A stretch of 64,000 bases of DNA from Ifrita kowaldi (taxonomy: Eukaryota; Chordata; Aves; Passeriformes; Cinclosomatidae): assembly GCA_013398055.1 (NCBI GenBank), contig VZRS01015011.1, positions 145,330 through 209,329 of the forward strand, in the 5' to 3' direction. Below the pieces are notes generated by a model that was not told the DNA's origin, did no database searches, and worked only from the letters and a program-made list of their open reading frames with translations. The translations under genes and the position numbers were made by a program. Below, in pieces: positions 61,101-64,000 of the stretch (within the stretch, counting starts at the first letter, position 1; each line of letters opens with the position of its first letter).

Positions 61101-63704
61101 AAACCATAAGCCAGAAACCTTTTGTTAGACAGAAATTAGGTAGTGACTAAAAGTCTCAAGACAGTAATGGAGAGGAAGAACTATTCAATTTTTTAATCAA
61201 TATATGAGCATTTTCATTGGGTTAAAGTAAGTTAATTGCCTCTCCCTTATTTTCTCACTTCTTTCAAATAGATTAGCATTTGTCAGTAATAGGAAAAGCA
61301 GATAGAAGCAAACTGTTGTGACAAAAGAAGTGGGTTTTGTTATTGTTTTGAAACAAAGTTGTCATTTCAGTTGGTACTATAAAAGCTGGACTAAAAGAAC
61401 TTTGCCTCAAAAAAAACCCACTAAAGTTGAATTTTTTGAAGCAAACTCAAATGCCAAGATAGACTCTTCATCCTCTTTCCTACACTGATTATAACAAGGT
61501 CACTGATGTGCTGCACTTACCTGTGGTTCATTGATTACTTCTGATGTACTGTTCAGCATTCCTTGCCAAATCCTCGAGAGGTCTCGAAGGTTGAAGACAT
61601 AATGAAACTTGGCTGGTGTGGGCAACATTTTTATCTTGGTAATCTGCCACAGCCTGCGTGTCAATGGAACCAATTTGGCTACTGTTTTCTTCACATCATC
61701 TGAAAATCCCCGCTCACTACAGTAGTGCCCTTCTCCAATTACACCTGTGGAGAAGAAGATTGCCAAATCAAAGACACCTTAGCGCAACACCAAGAGCAAT
61801 GGTCATCTGAAATTTCTGTTTCTTTTTTTTTTCAATCCCAAAACCTTTTCCAATTTGTTGAAATGGCTTTCCAGTCTTTATTCAAACCTTGATTCAGCCA
61901 TTCTTAACACCATTCTGCCACCAGCTCAATGGTTATTTAGCTTTTAATTAACTGCCCATTAAAATGTTATTTTTTTTCCCAAAATAGCTTCCACTGGCTT
62001 TGAATAGCTAATCTCCTGTCTGAAATCAGTATGATTCCATCCTTTGTGAAAGTCTAGTCTTTAGTCACTCATTCTTAGCAGCAGTGGCACCCAAGCAACT
62101 GTCCAGTGCTGTCATTAAAATGATACCTTCATGTCATTCTTACTAAATCTGAGCATATCGAGAGTTTCAGAGATGTGACTGGACCTGAAAAACTTACGGA
62201 CTGATGATGTTGCAGTGATTACTGAAGGGAAATTTGCTGGTAAACAAGTCAGAGGGGAATTAAGCCTTGATTTTAACAATAATATGTATAAATAGTAAGA
62301 TAAGGAAAAATCAACTACTGTTTTCAAAAATGGGATGGACACAAAGCTAATTTCCCTTTACCAAAAATTTTGTCAATGGAAGAATTAGAAGGCAGAGTAC
62401 AGTTGAACACCGAAAATTGTCTCTTCAGCCTCTGTGGAATGTCATTGCGACCTCCTCCAGGGTGGATCATGGCAGCCAAAAACTGAATGTCCACAATGTT
62501 GGTAAATTCACCAGGTTTTTCCAGGTTATATAGTCCTTTCTGTTCCATCAGTTGCCTAACTATCTCATTCGTGACCTGTAAAATAACTGGGTTTTATATA
62601 ACAGAATACTACACAACTGAACGAAATACAAAGCATACTTATATATTTGAAAGACCTAACAAAGAGTATAACATTATTTTGTCCCCTCTGCTTATTTGCT
62701 TCAGGATAAAAATGCACTGGTAGGAATAAGCACATTTGGTAACATATATGGATAAAAATTGTGGGAGTAGAGGCGTACCCTACTTGAGAACTAATCATTC
62801 ATACTACAATTTATTCTCACTTGAATGCTGCATGATTTCCATTACTTTTGGAAATACTTCTCCCTTTTAACACAAAATTTCCAGTTTGTTCTAATCAAGC
62901 CCAAACTAATGCATCTTTGCATGTTTCAAATGATACAAAATATTTGTTTTAAGCTTCCTATGTAACGATCACAAGCATGGTTTTCAAGCTGAAAACATAG
63001 AATTACTTCCATATGAAAGAGTGCAAGATCATTTTCTTTAACCATGAATGGATACCCGACATTTCTGTTTGACAAGCTGAAAACACCCCACAGGGAGTAC
63101 ATCCTACAGCTATACTTCTATAGAAATTCTAACAGTAGTTTCCAAAGATATATACTTCAGAATAACCTTAACAATACACATAATGATTACTTCCATTTTA
63201 TCTAAGGCAGAGAAGACACTTCTTACCTCTTAGGTTTCACAGTATTTTAATTATTGCCCACAATGTCAGTTTGCTATCACAATTTACGTGCCAAAGACAA
63301 CTTCTTTTTAATTATAAAATGAGTGCTGTTAAAAAACATTATTAAAATTATACAGACGTGTTTTAAGGAGTACTTAAACTGCTTCTTGCAGTGAGTATAT
63401 TTATTCTCAATCAATTCCTGACAAAGTACTGTAGATGGGTTCTTTAAAAAGACTGTTCAAAATTAGAGTACTGCGTATCAAATTTACCCTCTTCTGAATG
63501 ATTGAGAAGCCAATTTTACGGCGTAGCAAGAAAAGAAAAAATAAGTCTTTTGTCTTATTTTTTCTTCTTTTGCAAACTAACCTGATCTCCCCATTCATTG
63601 ATTATGGGCATGTTCACATCATCAATGAAGACTGTCATCTTTTTGCCTGCAGGTGGACCGCAAGTTGTGCCCATTCGCTTGTCCACGTAACTCTCTATCG
63701 TACG
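19007..63704 (-). CDS. DNAH8: Axonemal outer-arm dynein heavy chain, DNAH8-type, C-terminal 1,994 residues in 32 exons (5' part beyond window)
   Basis: This gene encodes the ATP-driven motor subunit of ciliary or flagellar outer dynein arms, which walks on the B-tubule of the neighbouring doublet. Thirty-two exons, all with GT donors and AG acceptors, join without a phase conflict to 5,985 coding bases ending in TAA. Landmarks in window-protein numbering are AAA3 FIDDVNMP (about 25-32), AAA4 P-loop GVGGSGKQS (about 325-333), AAA4 FTDNEI (about 375-380), stalk helix 1 (about 570-670), microtubule-binding domain (about 670-790), stalk helix 2 (about 790-890), AAA5 with buttress (about 890-1190), AAA6 (about 1200-1600) and the C-terminal domain up to ALLCDVK. 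Mammalian DNAH8 is mainly a sperm-flagellum protein; that is family knowledge, not visible here. DNAH5 is the alternative, but the C-terminus (CNEVTKWMKDD, EHWVLRGVALLCDVK) matches my recollection of DNAH8. No frameshift or stop was seen. Introns without their own entry hold nothing I recognise. Confidence 0.88.
19966..20115. repeat. TA-rich simple repeat in intron w31-w32
   Basis: Imperfect (TA)n and TATG/TACA blocks (atatatacatatata, tatgtatatgtgtgtatata) run over about 150 bases in the last intron. It has many self-complementary stretches and no coding content. Confidence 0.85.
20513..20744 (-). CDS. DNAH8: DNAH8 exon w31: C-terminal domain
   Basis: The exon reads EITRANKGWALDSVVLCNE, then VTKWMKDDITSPPSEGVYV, YGLYLEGAGWDRRNMRL and KPKVLFEMMPVIRIYAENN, ending in one base of a threonine codon. 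The LCNEVTKWMKDD segment is the clearest pointer to DNAH8 over DNAH5. The acceptor is tgggcag and the donor A followed by GTAAGT. Confidence 0.96.
21274..21426 (-). CDS. DNAH8: DNAH8 exon w30: C-terminal domain
   Basis: The exon encodes 51 codons in phase 0-0, ASWPSSTLGFWFTELLERN, then FESRPNCFWMTGFFNPQGF, ending LTAVRQ. FWxxGFFNPQGFLTAxRQ is the strongly conserved dynein C-terminal signature. The donor is CAG followed by GTAAAT. Confidence 0.95.
21985..22368 (+). mobile_element. CR1 LINE 3' fragment in intron w29-w30, antisense to DNAH8
   Basis: The segment contains TTTAGCCTGGAGAAGAGAAG and CAAGGAAGAT, then GTGATCAAACAGGGGAATGG, AACCTGCTTTAACTGACCC and GGTTCTTTCCAGCATCTACT, the usual CR1 3' order. 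A stretch near 22163-22200 (GTTTGGTTGGCTGGTGGTTG) does not fit the element and may be a small insertion or local divergence. The frame is broken. Confidence 0.88.
22817..23029 (-). CDS. DNAH8: DNAH8 exon w29: C-terminal domain
   Basis: The exon encodes 71 codons in phase 0-0, VKEKLKNMGPFEPMHIFLR, then RVISLVRSTLTDLKLAIDG and ALDCMYDGRIPASWKK. FLRQEIxxMQRxxxxxRxxLxxLxxAI(D/E)G is conserved. The donor AAA followed by GTAGGT follows a run of adenines; without the splice the frame reads on into intron. Confidence 0.95.
23832..24047 (-). CDS. DNAH8: DNAH8 exon w28: C-terminal domain
   Basis: The exon encodes 72 codons in phase 0-0, SLPAYDTPEVFGLHPNADI, then LDTILSIQPKDSSGGGGET and ETREAVVARLADDMLEKLP, ending VPFE. 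P-E-V-F-G-L-H-x-N-A-x-I is a family landmark. The ADDMLEKLP stretch agrees with DNAH8 as I recall it and differs from DNAH5, which reads SEDMLSKLP. Confidence 0.95.
24096..24188. repeat. A-rich low-complexity tract in intron w27-w28
   Basis: The plus strand is nearly all A with scattered C (aaacccaacacaaaacaaaa), ending at AAAAAAACCCCTCG. In the gene's sense this is a T/G-rich tract that begins about 50 bases upstream of the exon w28 acceptor. It holds nothing else recognisable. Confidence 0.75.
24653..24856 (-). CDS. DNAH8: DNAH8 exon w27: C-terminal domain start
   Basis: The exon encodes 68 codons in phase 0-0, GISWSTVCYMIGEIQYGGR, then VTDDFDKRLMNTF and CTMVDQYLQYIQ. YxxGEIxYGGRVTDDxD(x)R is universal in dynein heavy chains at the end of AAA6. 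The donor, CAG followed by GTTGGT, is weak, but frame and homology support it. Confidence 0.96.
25634..25839 (-). CDS. DNAH8: DNAH8 exon w26: AAA6 to C-terminal domain
   Basis: Two bases complete glycine, then VSQDLLDASKMVQWKPLLY, AVAFLHSTVQERRKFGSLG and WNIPYEFNQADFNATVQF, ending MDTKK. FHxxxQERRKFGxLGWNIPYEF is among the most conserved stretches of all dynein heavy chains. The true acceptor is atcaatag; upstream in-frame sequence is intron read-through. Confidence 0.96.
26459..26678 (-). CDS. DNAH8: DNAH8 exon w25: AAA6
   Basis: The exon starts GGWALLQNCHLGLDFLDEL, continues with FRLWMTTDIHKQFPITLL and PPQGLRAGLKRTYS, and ends in a split glycine codon. G-W-x-LLQNCHL and FPIxLLQ-S-x-K-x-(T/A)-N-(E/D)-PP-G-(L/V)RA are defining dynein motifs. 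The donor is G followed by GTGAGT. Confidence 0.95.
27960..28205 (-). CDS. DNAH8: DNAH8 exon w24: AAA6
   Basis: The exon encodes 82 codons in phase 0-0, ARKYITDTMGDKYAEGVIL, then SDPRTPLICFLSMGSDPTD and SMGQGQGIHARKLLQ to MAH. TPLICFLSxGxDP is the strand replacing the P-loop region of AAA6. I recall Glu where this sequence has Gly in GQGQGIHAR, a small lineage difference. Confidence 0.95.
28206..29828. other. Intron w23-w24, nothing recognised
   Basis: This is AT-rich intronic sequence of 1.6 kb. No repeat family, exon-like frame or RNA was identified. Confidence 0.6.
29829..29978 (-). CDS. DNAH8: DNAH8 exon w23: AAA6 linker
   Basis: The exon encodes 50 codons in phase 0-0, ISREEKQWKIWFDSKNPEE through SFRHLLLIRSWCPDRTIAQ. 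LLLIRSWCPDRT is highly conserved in outer-arm heavy chains. The acceptor is attgcag and the donor CAG followed by GTATAT. Confidence 0.94.
30825..30946 (-). CDS. DNAH8: DNAH8 exon w22: AAA6 linker
   Basis: The exon reads GASLDLKACPPKPAKWILD, then MTWLNLVELSKLKQFSDI, ending LDQ. It was too short to show as a separate long open frame and was found from frame continuity. KPxKWxxDxxWLNLVxLS is conserved in DNAH5/DNAH8-type chains. The donor is CAA followed by GTACGT. Confidence 0.92.
31803..31993 (-). CDS. DNAH8: DNAH8 exon w21: AAA6 approach
   Basis: One base completes arginine, then STKSPITSKRVTNIIEHMT and YTARGLYEEHKFLFTLLL, ending RVKHEEFLTLIK plus one base. RGLxExHKLxFxLLL is conserved before AAA6. 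The acceptor is caacag. The donor is G followed by GTTGGA, one of the weakest in the gene, but the frame fixes it. Confidence 0.93.
32462..32576 (-). CDS. DNAH8: DNAH8 exon w20: AAA5-AAA6 transition
   Basis: Two bases complete valine, then ATRGSILYFLVTEMSMVNV and MYQTSLRQFLGLFDRSLA, ending with two bases of an arginine codon. The pattern R-G-S/A-x-L-Y-F-(x)6-(M/I)-x-x-MYQxSLxQF is conserved across axonemal heavy chains. The donor is AG followed by GTATTT, which is moderate. Confidence 0.94.
33599..33842 (-). CDS. DNAH8: DNAH8 exon w19: AAA5 buttress helices
   Basis: After the largest intron the exon resumes with ELEKERTDLIEDVTMNKRR, exactly continuing ILTEKQ. It then encodes KDLEDNLLFRLTSTKSSL and a second helix to INSAREEYRP plus one base. 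The two charged helices fit the buttress that projects from AAA5 to brace the stalk. The donor is G followed by GTGAGT. Confidence 0.95.
36690..37110. mobile_element. Candidate decayed LTR-like segment
   Basis: A block of moderate GC contains a TATAAA within GGTGTATAAACAGAGGCC and lies next to sequence that again departs from the AT-rich background (37540-38170). No terminal repeats, primer-binding site or retroviral protein motif could be established by eye. It may equally be ordinary intron with a biased composition. Confidence 0.2.
37155..37420 (-). mobile_element. Degenerate CR1 LINE 3' fragment in the largest intron, sense to DNAH8
   Basis: The plus strand reads AAGTTGGAAGGCACTTACAG, then AACTAGTTGAACCCCTG, then AATCTGTTCCTGGATTTGAC and CCTAATATCTAATC, matching the reverse complement of the CR1 3' region in order but heavily diverged. 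Its outer boundary toward 37540 is uncertain. Confidence 0.75.
38532..38714 (-). CDS. DNAH8: DNAH8 exon w18: AAA5 sensor region
   Basis: The exon encodes 61 codons in phase 0-0, VKVGDKEIDVMNGFRLYIT, then TKLPNPCYSPEISARTSII to GRVILTEKQ. FRLYITTKLPNPxYxPE is a signature of AAA5 in dynein heavy chains. The acceptor is cttaag (a less common AAG form) and the donor CAG followed by GTAAAA. Confidence 0.95.
39150..39305 (-). CDS. DNAH8: DNAH8 exon w17: AAA5
   Basis: The exon encodes 52 codons in phase 0-0, TTSLNHKYFRNHLEDSLSL, then GRPLLVEDVGEELDPALDN to GSANK. LLVEDVGEELDPALDNVL is the Walker B-like strand of AAA5 and its flank. The acceptor tttttag precedes ACCACTTC, and the donor is AAG followed by GTAAAA. 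Confidence 0.94.
40568..40884 (-). CDS. DNAH8: DNAH8 exon w16: AAA5
   Basis: This is the longest exon in the window. After two bases completing glycine it reads DVLLATAFLSYSGPFNQEF, then WNLQGLPNDDLSIQNG and SRYPLLIDPQAQGKIWIKN, ending NDLQ. The segment TISEWNLQGLPNDxLSxxNG-I-V-x-x-(S/A)-RYPLxIDPQ-Q defines the degenerate nucleotide site of AAA5 in axonemal dyneins. The donor is CAG followed by GTAATA. Confidence 0.95.
42314..42449 (-). CDS. DNAH8: DNAH8 exon w15: stalk helix 2, proximal
   Basis: The exon reads TLLEDAERCRHKMQTASSL and then ISGLAGEKERWTEQ, ending KRLV plus one base. SGLAGEKxRW is highly conserved in dynein heavy chains where the stalk returns to the AAA ring. The donor is G followed by GTAAGT. 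Confidence 0.95.
43060..43197 (-). CDS. DNAH8: DNAH8 exon w14: stalk helix 2, distal
   Basis: The exon encodes 46 codons in phase 0-0, ANLAIQEKRLTSAMLDLQK through QEELDIVQAEYENAMREKQ. It is rich in Glu, Lys, Gln and Leu with heptad spacing, as expected for the descending stalk helix. It has no coding ORF long enough to stand out alone and was placed from frame continuity with its neighbours. The donor is CAG followed by GTGAAC. Confidence 0.92.
44067..44246 (-). CDS. DNAH8: DNAH8 exon w13: microtubule-binding domain, second part
   Basis: The exon encodes 60 codons in phase 0-0, reading QFQKDTINEEVVELLSPYF, then ARRVCGNVAGLCSWTKAM and INKEVLPLK. A-G-L-x-x-W-x-x-A is the typical close of the microtubule-binding domain, and the chain then re-enters the coiled coil. 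The acceptor follows a T-rich tract and the donor is AAG followed by GTACAT. Confidence 0.95.
45559..45762 (-). CDS. DNAH8: DNAH8 exon w12: microtubule-binding domain, first part
   Basis: The exon encodes 68 codons in phase 0-0. It starts TIKPADIATVRTLGRPPHL, continues IMRIMDCVLLLFQRKV and WQESLKLM, and ends NFLQSLQ. The conserved (L)KPADI-R-P-P-L-I-x-x-(I/V)MD pattern opens the globular microtubule-binding domain at the stalk tip. The acceptor is cctag and the donor CAG followed by GTGCTT, a weaker site. Confidence 0.95.
46886..46905. repeat. TTTA tetranucleotide microsatellite
   Basis: Short (TTTA)n run, atttatttatttac, within a T-rich stretch of intron w11-w12. Confidence 0.75.
47301..47328. 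repeat. GAAT tetranucleotide microsatellite
   Basis: AGTGAATGAGTGAATGAATG followed by AATGAATG makes about six tandem units, the first two interrupted by a GAGT variant. Confidence 0.85.
48765..48941 (-). CDS. DNAH8: DNAH8 exon w11: stalk helix 1, distal
   Basis: The exon encodes 59 codons in phase 0-0, from VLKEVTVKAQAAENVKGDV to EAAKPALEEAEAALQ. AAKPALEEAEAAL is one of the best conserved stretches of the dynein stalk, just before the microtubule-binding head. The acceptor is ctttctag and the donor CAG followed by GTTAGT. Confidence 0.96.
49161..49275 (-). CDS. DNAH8: DNAH8 exon w10: stalk helix 1, proximal
   Basis: One base completes arginine, then INTGLEKLKEASESVAAL and onward to ELQIANEKADM. 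The heptad-like, Lys/Glu-rich sequence is the ascending coiled-coil helix of the stalk that carries the microtubule-binding domain. The donor is ATG followed by GTATGT. Confidence 0.93.
50809..51040 (-). CDS. DNAH8: DNAH8 exon w9: AAA4 end and stalk base
   Basis: The exon completes valine and continues SEHFLSSFDMDCTADTK, then HVTPKSYLTFIQGYKTTY and a helical end EVQTLSN. STHVTPKSYLTFI marks the passage from AAA4 into the coiled-coil stalk. Both ends are split codons (two bases at each end), consistent with the neighbouring exons. Confidence 0.94.
51625..51892 (-). CDS. DNAH8: DNAH8 exon w8: AAA4 distal part
   Basis: The exon starts VSNLFAHDEVDEIISDL and runs through PRRPPTSEALYAYFMTRV to VLCFSPVGEKFRNRALKFP and CTIDWFSRWPKDALVA. 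CFSPVG and ALISGCTIDWF are the sensor and second-region-of-homology motifs of dynein AAA4. Its length of 268 is 89 codons plus one base. The donor is CAG followed by GTACGT. Confidence 0.95.
52568..52721 (-). CDS. DNAH8: DNAH8 exon w7: AAA4 Walker B region
   Basis: After one base completing arginine, the exon reads SYNTLDLMEDLKLLYKTAG and includes FLFTDNEIKDESFLEYL, the Walker B equivalent of AAA4, ending NNVLSSGE. The acceptor is an uninterrupted 18-base T tract directly followed by AG, so the whole pyrimidine tract is a mononucleotide repeat. The donor is GAG followed by GTAAGA. Confidence 0.93.
52722..52741 (-). promoter_or_regulatory. Acceptor of exon w7 formed by a T18 run
   Basis: In the gene's sense an uninterrupted 18-base T run is followed at once by AG and exon w7. 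No other pyrimidine tract is available close by, so this homopolymer must serve as the splicing signal. Confidence 0.85.
53590..53720 (-). CDS. DNAH8: DNAH8 exon w6: AAA4 Walker A
   Basis: The exon reads ISRVIRTPRGNALL and then VGVGGSGKQSLTRLA, the intact P-loop (GxxGxGK[S/T]-like, here GVGGSGKQS) of AAA4, which binds nucleotide and tunes the motor rather than powering it. It ends FQIMLT plus two bases of an arginine codon that the next exon completes. The donor is AG followed by GTGAGC. Confidence 0.95.
53721..56271. other. Intron w5-w6 (2.6 kb), nothing recognised
   Basis: Mixed AT-rich sequence. A lone GAATCATAGAAGCAC near 55251 recalls a CR1 end, but the flanking sequence does not follow CR1, so no element is called. 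Open frames at 54108-54296 and 54514-54771 have no recognised family. Confidence 0.6.
56272..56444 (-). CDS. DNAH8: DNAH8 exon w5: start of AAA4
   Basis: Two bases complete an aspartate codon, then EKPEEVNLDIPKIYEPISSF, followed by a helical region to MVFFEDAMVHLVK. The first 15 residues lie in a segment that varies between dynein paralogues; VFFEDAMVHL(V/I)K is conserved just before the AAA4 P-loop. The acceptor is ttctag after a T-rich tract and the donor is AAG followed by GTACAG. Confidence 0.92.
57063..57900 (-). mobile_element. CR1 LINE with reverse-transcriptase remnant and internal deletion, sense to DNAH8
   Basis: On the minus strand the decayed ORF2 reads VRWIENWLNGQAQTVVTSG, then WRPVSSGVSQGSIQGPVIL, a DDTKLGG-like site, then VLVDTNLSMNQQCALAGKK, ILGCISRSVASRSRQVV and SALVRTHLECCVQVWAPQ, in the normal CR1 order. 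It then jumps directly to the HQEMLFLL segment just upstream of the 3' end (GGTTGGACCAGATGACCTTC), so about 300 bases are missing near 57245. Multiple frame breaks make it inactive. Confidence 0.95.
57901..59335. other. Remainder of intron w4-w5, nothing recognised
   Basis: AT-rich intron with an A/C-rich low-complexity patch near 58374-58420. Overlapping open frames on both strands near 58157-58448 look like chance. Confidence 0.6.
59336..59531 (-). CDS. DNAH8: DNAH8 exon w4: AAA3-AAA4 linker
   Basis: The exon encodes VLIRLWKHECKCVIADRF, then a variable helical stretch, ending VDFLRDAPART plus one base of a split codon. KHEC and VIADRF are conserved between dynein AAA modules. The acceptor is preceded by a 14-base T tract in the gene's sense, and a CR1 copy begins about 28 bases upstream of the splice site, which is unusual. 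Confidence 0.92.
59534..59562 (-). promoter_or_regulatory. Exon w4 acceptor region squeezed between CR1 and exon
   Basis: In the gene's sense the order is the CR1 3' end (ttctgtgattctgtga), AATGCAC, a T14 run (plus 59540-59553), GTATGTAG and exon w4. Only about 28 bases separate the CR1 end from the splice site, so the branch-point adenosine probably lies in the CR1 tail or the few bases after it. Confidence 0.7.
59562..60046 (-). mobile_element. CR1 LINE 3' fragment next to exon w4, sense to DNAH8
   Basis: The plus strand opens CACAGAATCACAGAAGGAG, then GGTTGGAAGGGACCACAG and GGTCCAACCTCCCTGC, continues AACCTCTCTGGGCAACCTGT and GTTCTTCCTCATGCTCAGG, and ends near CAGGCTCCAGGAGCTGTGTG. This is a clear, relatively well preserved CR1 3' region of about 485 bases without an intact frame. 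Confidence 0.95.
60047..61520. other. Rest of intron w3-w4, nothing recognised
   Basis: AT-rich intronic sequence with a short TA run near 60775-60787. The 81-residue open frame at 60459-60704 plus shows no family resemblance. Confidence 0.6.
61521..61744 (-). CDS. DNAH8: DNAH8 exon w3: end of AAA3
   Basis: The exon starts with two bases completing the glycine of KIFG, then reads VIGEGHYCSERGFSDDV and continues through AKFHYVFNLRDLSRIWQG to INEPQ. HYVFNLRDLSR is a hallmark of the small helical part of dynein AAA modules. The acceptor is ccacag and the donor CAG followed by GTAAGT, both strong. Confidence 0.93.
62362..62575 (-). CDS. DNAH8: DNAH8 exon w2: AAA3 core
   Basis: The exon begins VTNEIVRQLMEQKGLYNL, directly continuing GDQ of the previous exon, and ends SIDKIFG. 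It contains the conserved segment AAMIHPGGGRNDIPQRL, the sensor and arginine-rich part of AAA3 in outer-arm heavy chains. Its length of 214 is 71 codons plus one base, and the split glycine codon is completed by the next exon. The donor is G followed by GTAAAG. Confidence 0.93.
63582..63704 (-). CDS. DNAH8: DNAH8 exon w1: AAA3 Walker B region
   Basis: This exon encodes 41 codons in phase 0-0, starting RTIESYVDKRMG and ending INEWGDQ. FIDDVNMP is the Walker B type motif of AAA3, the module whose nucleotide state gates motor release from the microtubule. The acceptor reads taacag before CGTACG, and the donor is CAG followed by GTTAGT. The residues before it should come from an exon to the right of the window; I see none in 63705-64000. 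Confidence 0.93.
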
Positions 63705-64000
63705 CTGTTAGAAAGCAATTAGCAGCATAGTTACAAAGAGCACTTCATTTCATACATGATTCAATCACTTAAACATATTGATGGTTCTGTTACATAGAAT
63801 TGTACTGAGTGAGGTTTAGGCAAGGCATCCGGAGGCAATGCTGGAGGTAATTGCACTAGTTCAACTGGAATTTCTGAAATCCCAAGCTACACAGCACTAG
63901 GCTGGTGTCTACAGTAGAAAACCACACCTAACAGTTTCATAAATCCGAATAAGTTTCAAACATTTCTTTCATTTTATTCATTTATCAGAAAAATTGATGA
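63705..64000. other. Intron upstream of exon w1, runs off the window
   Basis: The preceding exon should end just before RTIESYVDKR. No minus-strand frame here gives dynein-like sequence with a usable donor, so the exon lies beyond 64000. Confidence 0.75.

Noticed and set aside
19007..63704. Assignment to DNAH5 instead of DNAH8
   Set aside because: Both are close paralogues, but the C-terminal segments fit DNAH8 as recalled. Kept as the main alternative, to be settled by phylogeny.
1..64000. CRISPR arrays, operons, phage or defence systems
   Set aside because: No regularly spaced direct repeats or tightly packed long frames; exon structure and CR1 repeats show vertebrate DNA.

Overview
The window is vertebrate nuclear DNA, almost certainly from a bird. 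It is AT-rich, coding sequence is split into short exons with GT/AG splice sites, and the recognisable interspersed repeats are CR1 LINE fragments, several with the 3' end typical of avian CR1. I see no prokaryotic gene arrangement, no CRISPR array and no RNA gene.

One gene dominates. From 63704 down to 19007 on the minus strand I can place 32 consecutive coding exons, numbered w1 to w32 in transcript order. They splice in frame with no phase conflict into 5,985 coding bases, giving 1,994 residues and a TAA stop. The product is the C-terminal part of an axonemal outer-arm dynein heavy chain of the DNAH5/DNAH8 type. As I recall the two mammalian paralogues, the last 500 residues (the segment beginning LCNEVTKWMKDD and the ending HWVLRGVALLCDVK) fit DNAH8 rather than DNAH5. 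In order the exons encode late AAA3, AAA4, the first stalk helix, the microtubule-binding domain, the second stalk helix, AAA5 with its buttress helices, AAA6 and the C-terminal domain. The tail, linker, AAA1 and AAA2 lie beyond the right edge.

Layout: 1-18.85 kb is downstream intergenic DNA with three CR1 fragments, a pyrimidine-biased tract, a compact inverted repeat and an unclassified GC-richer segment, but no gene I can support. About 18.85-19.0 kb is the probable short 3' UTR. From 19.0 to 63.7 kb is the dynein gene, whose introns hold four more CR1 fragments, simple repeats and a possible old LTR-like segment in the largest intron. From 63.7 kb to the end is intron.

I found no convincing new biological system. 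The points most worth checking are a CR1 copy whose 3' end stops about 28 bases before the exon w4 acceptor, so the branch point must lie in or beside the repeat; an uninterrupted T18 acceptor tract at exon w7; and the packaging of the distal stalk and microtubule-binding domain in four consecutive phase 0-0 exons. Exon ends are read by eye from splice sites and frame. Paralogue identity and repeat classes rest on recall of family sequences, not on a search.
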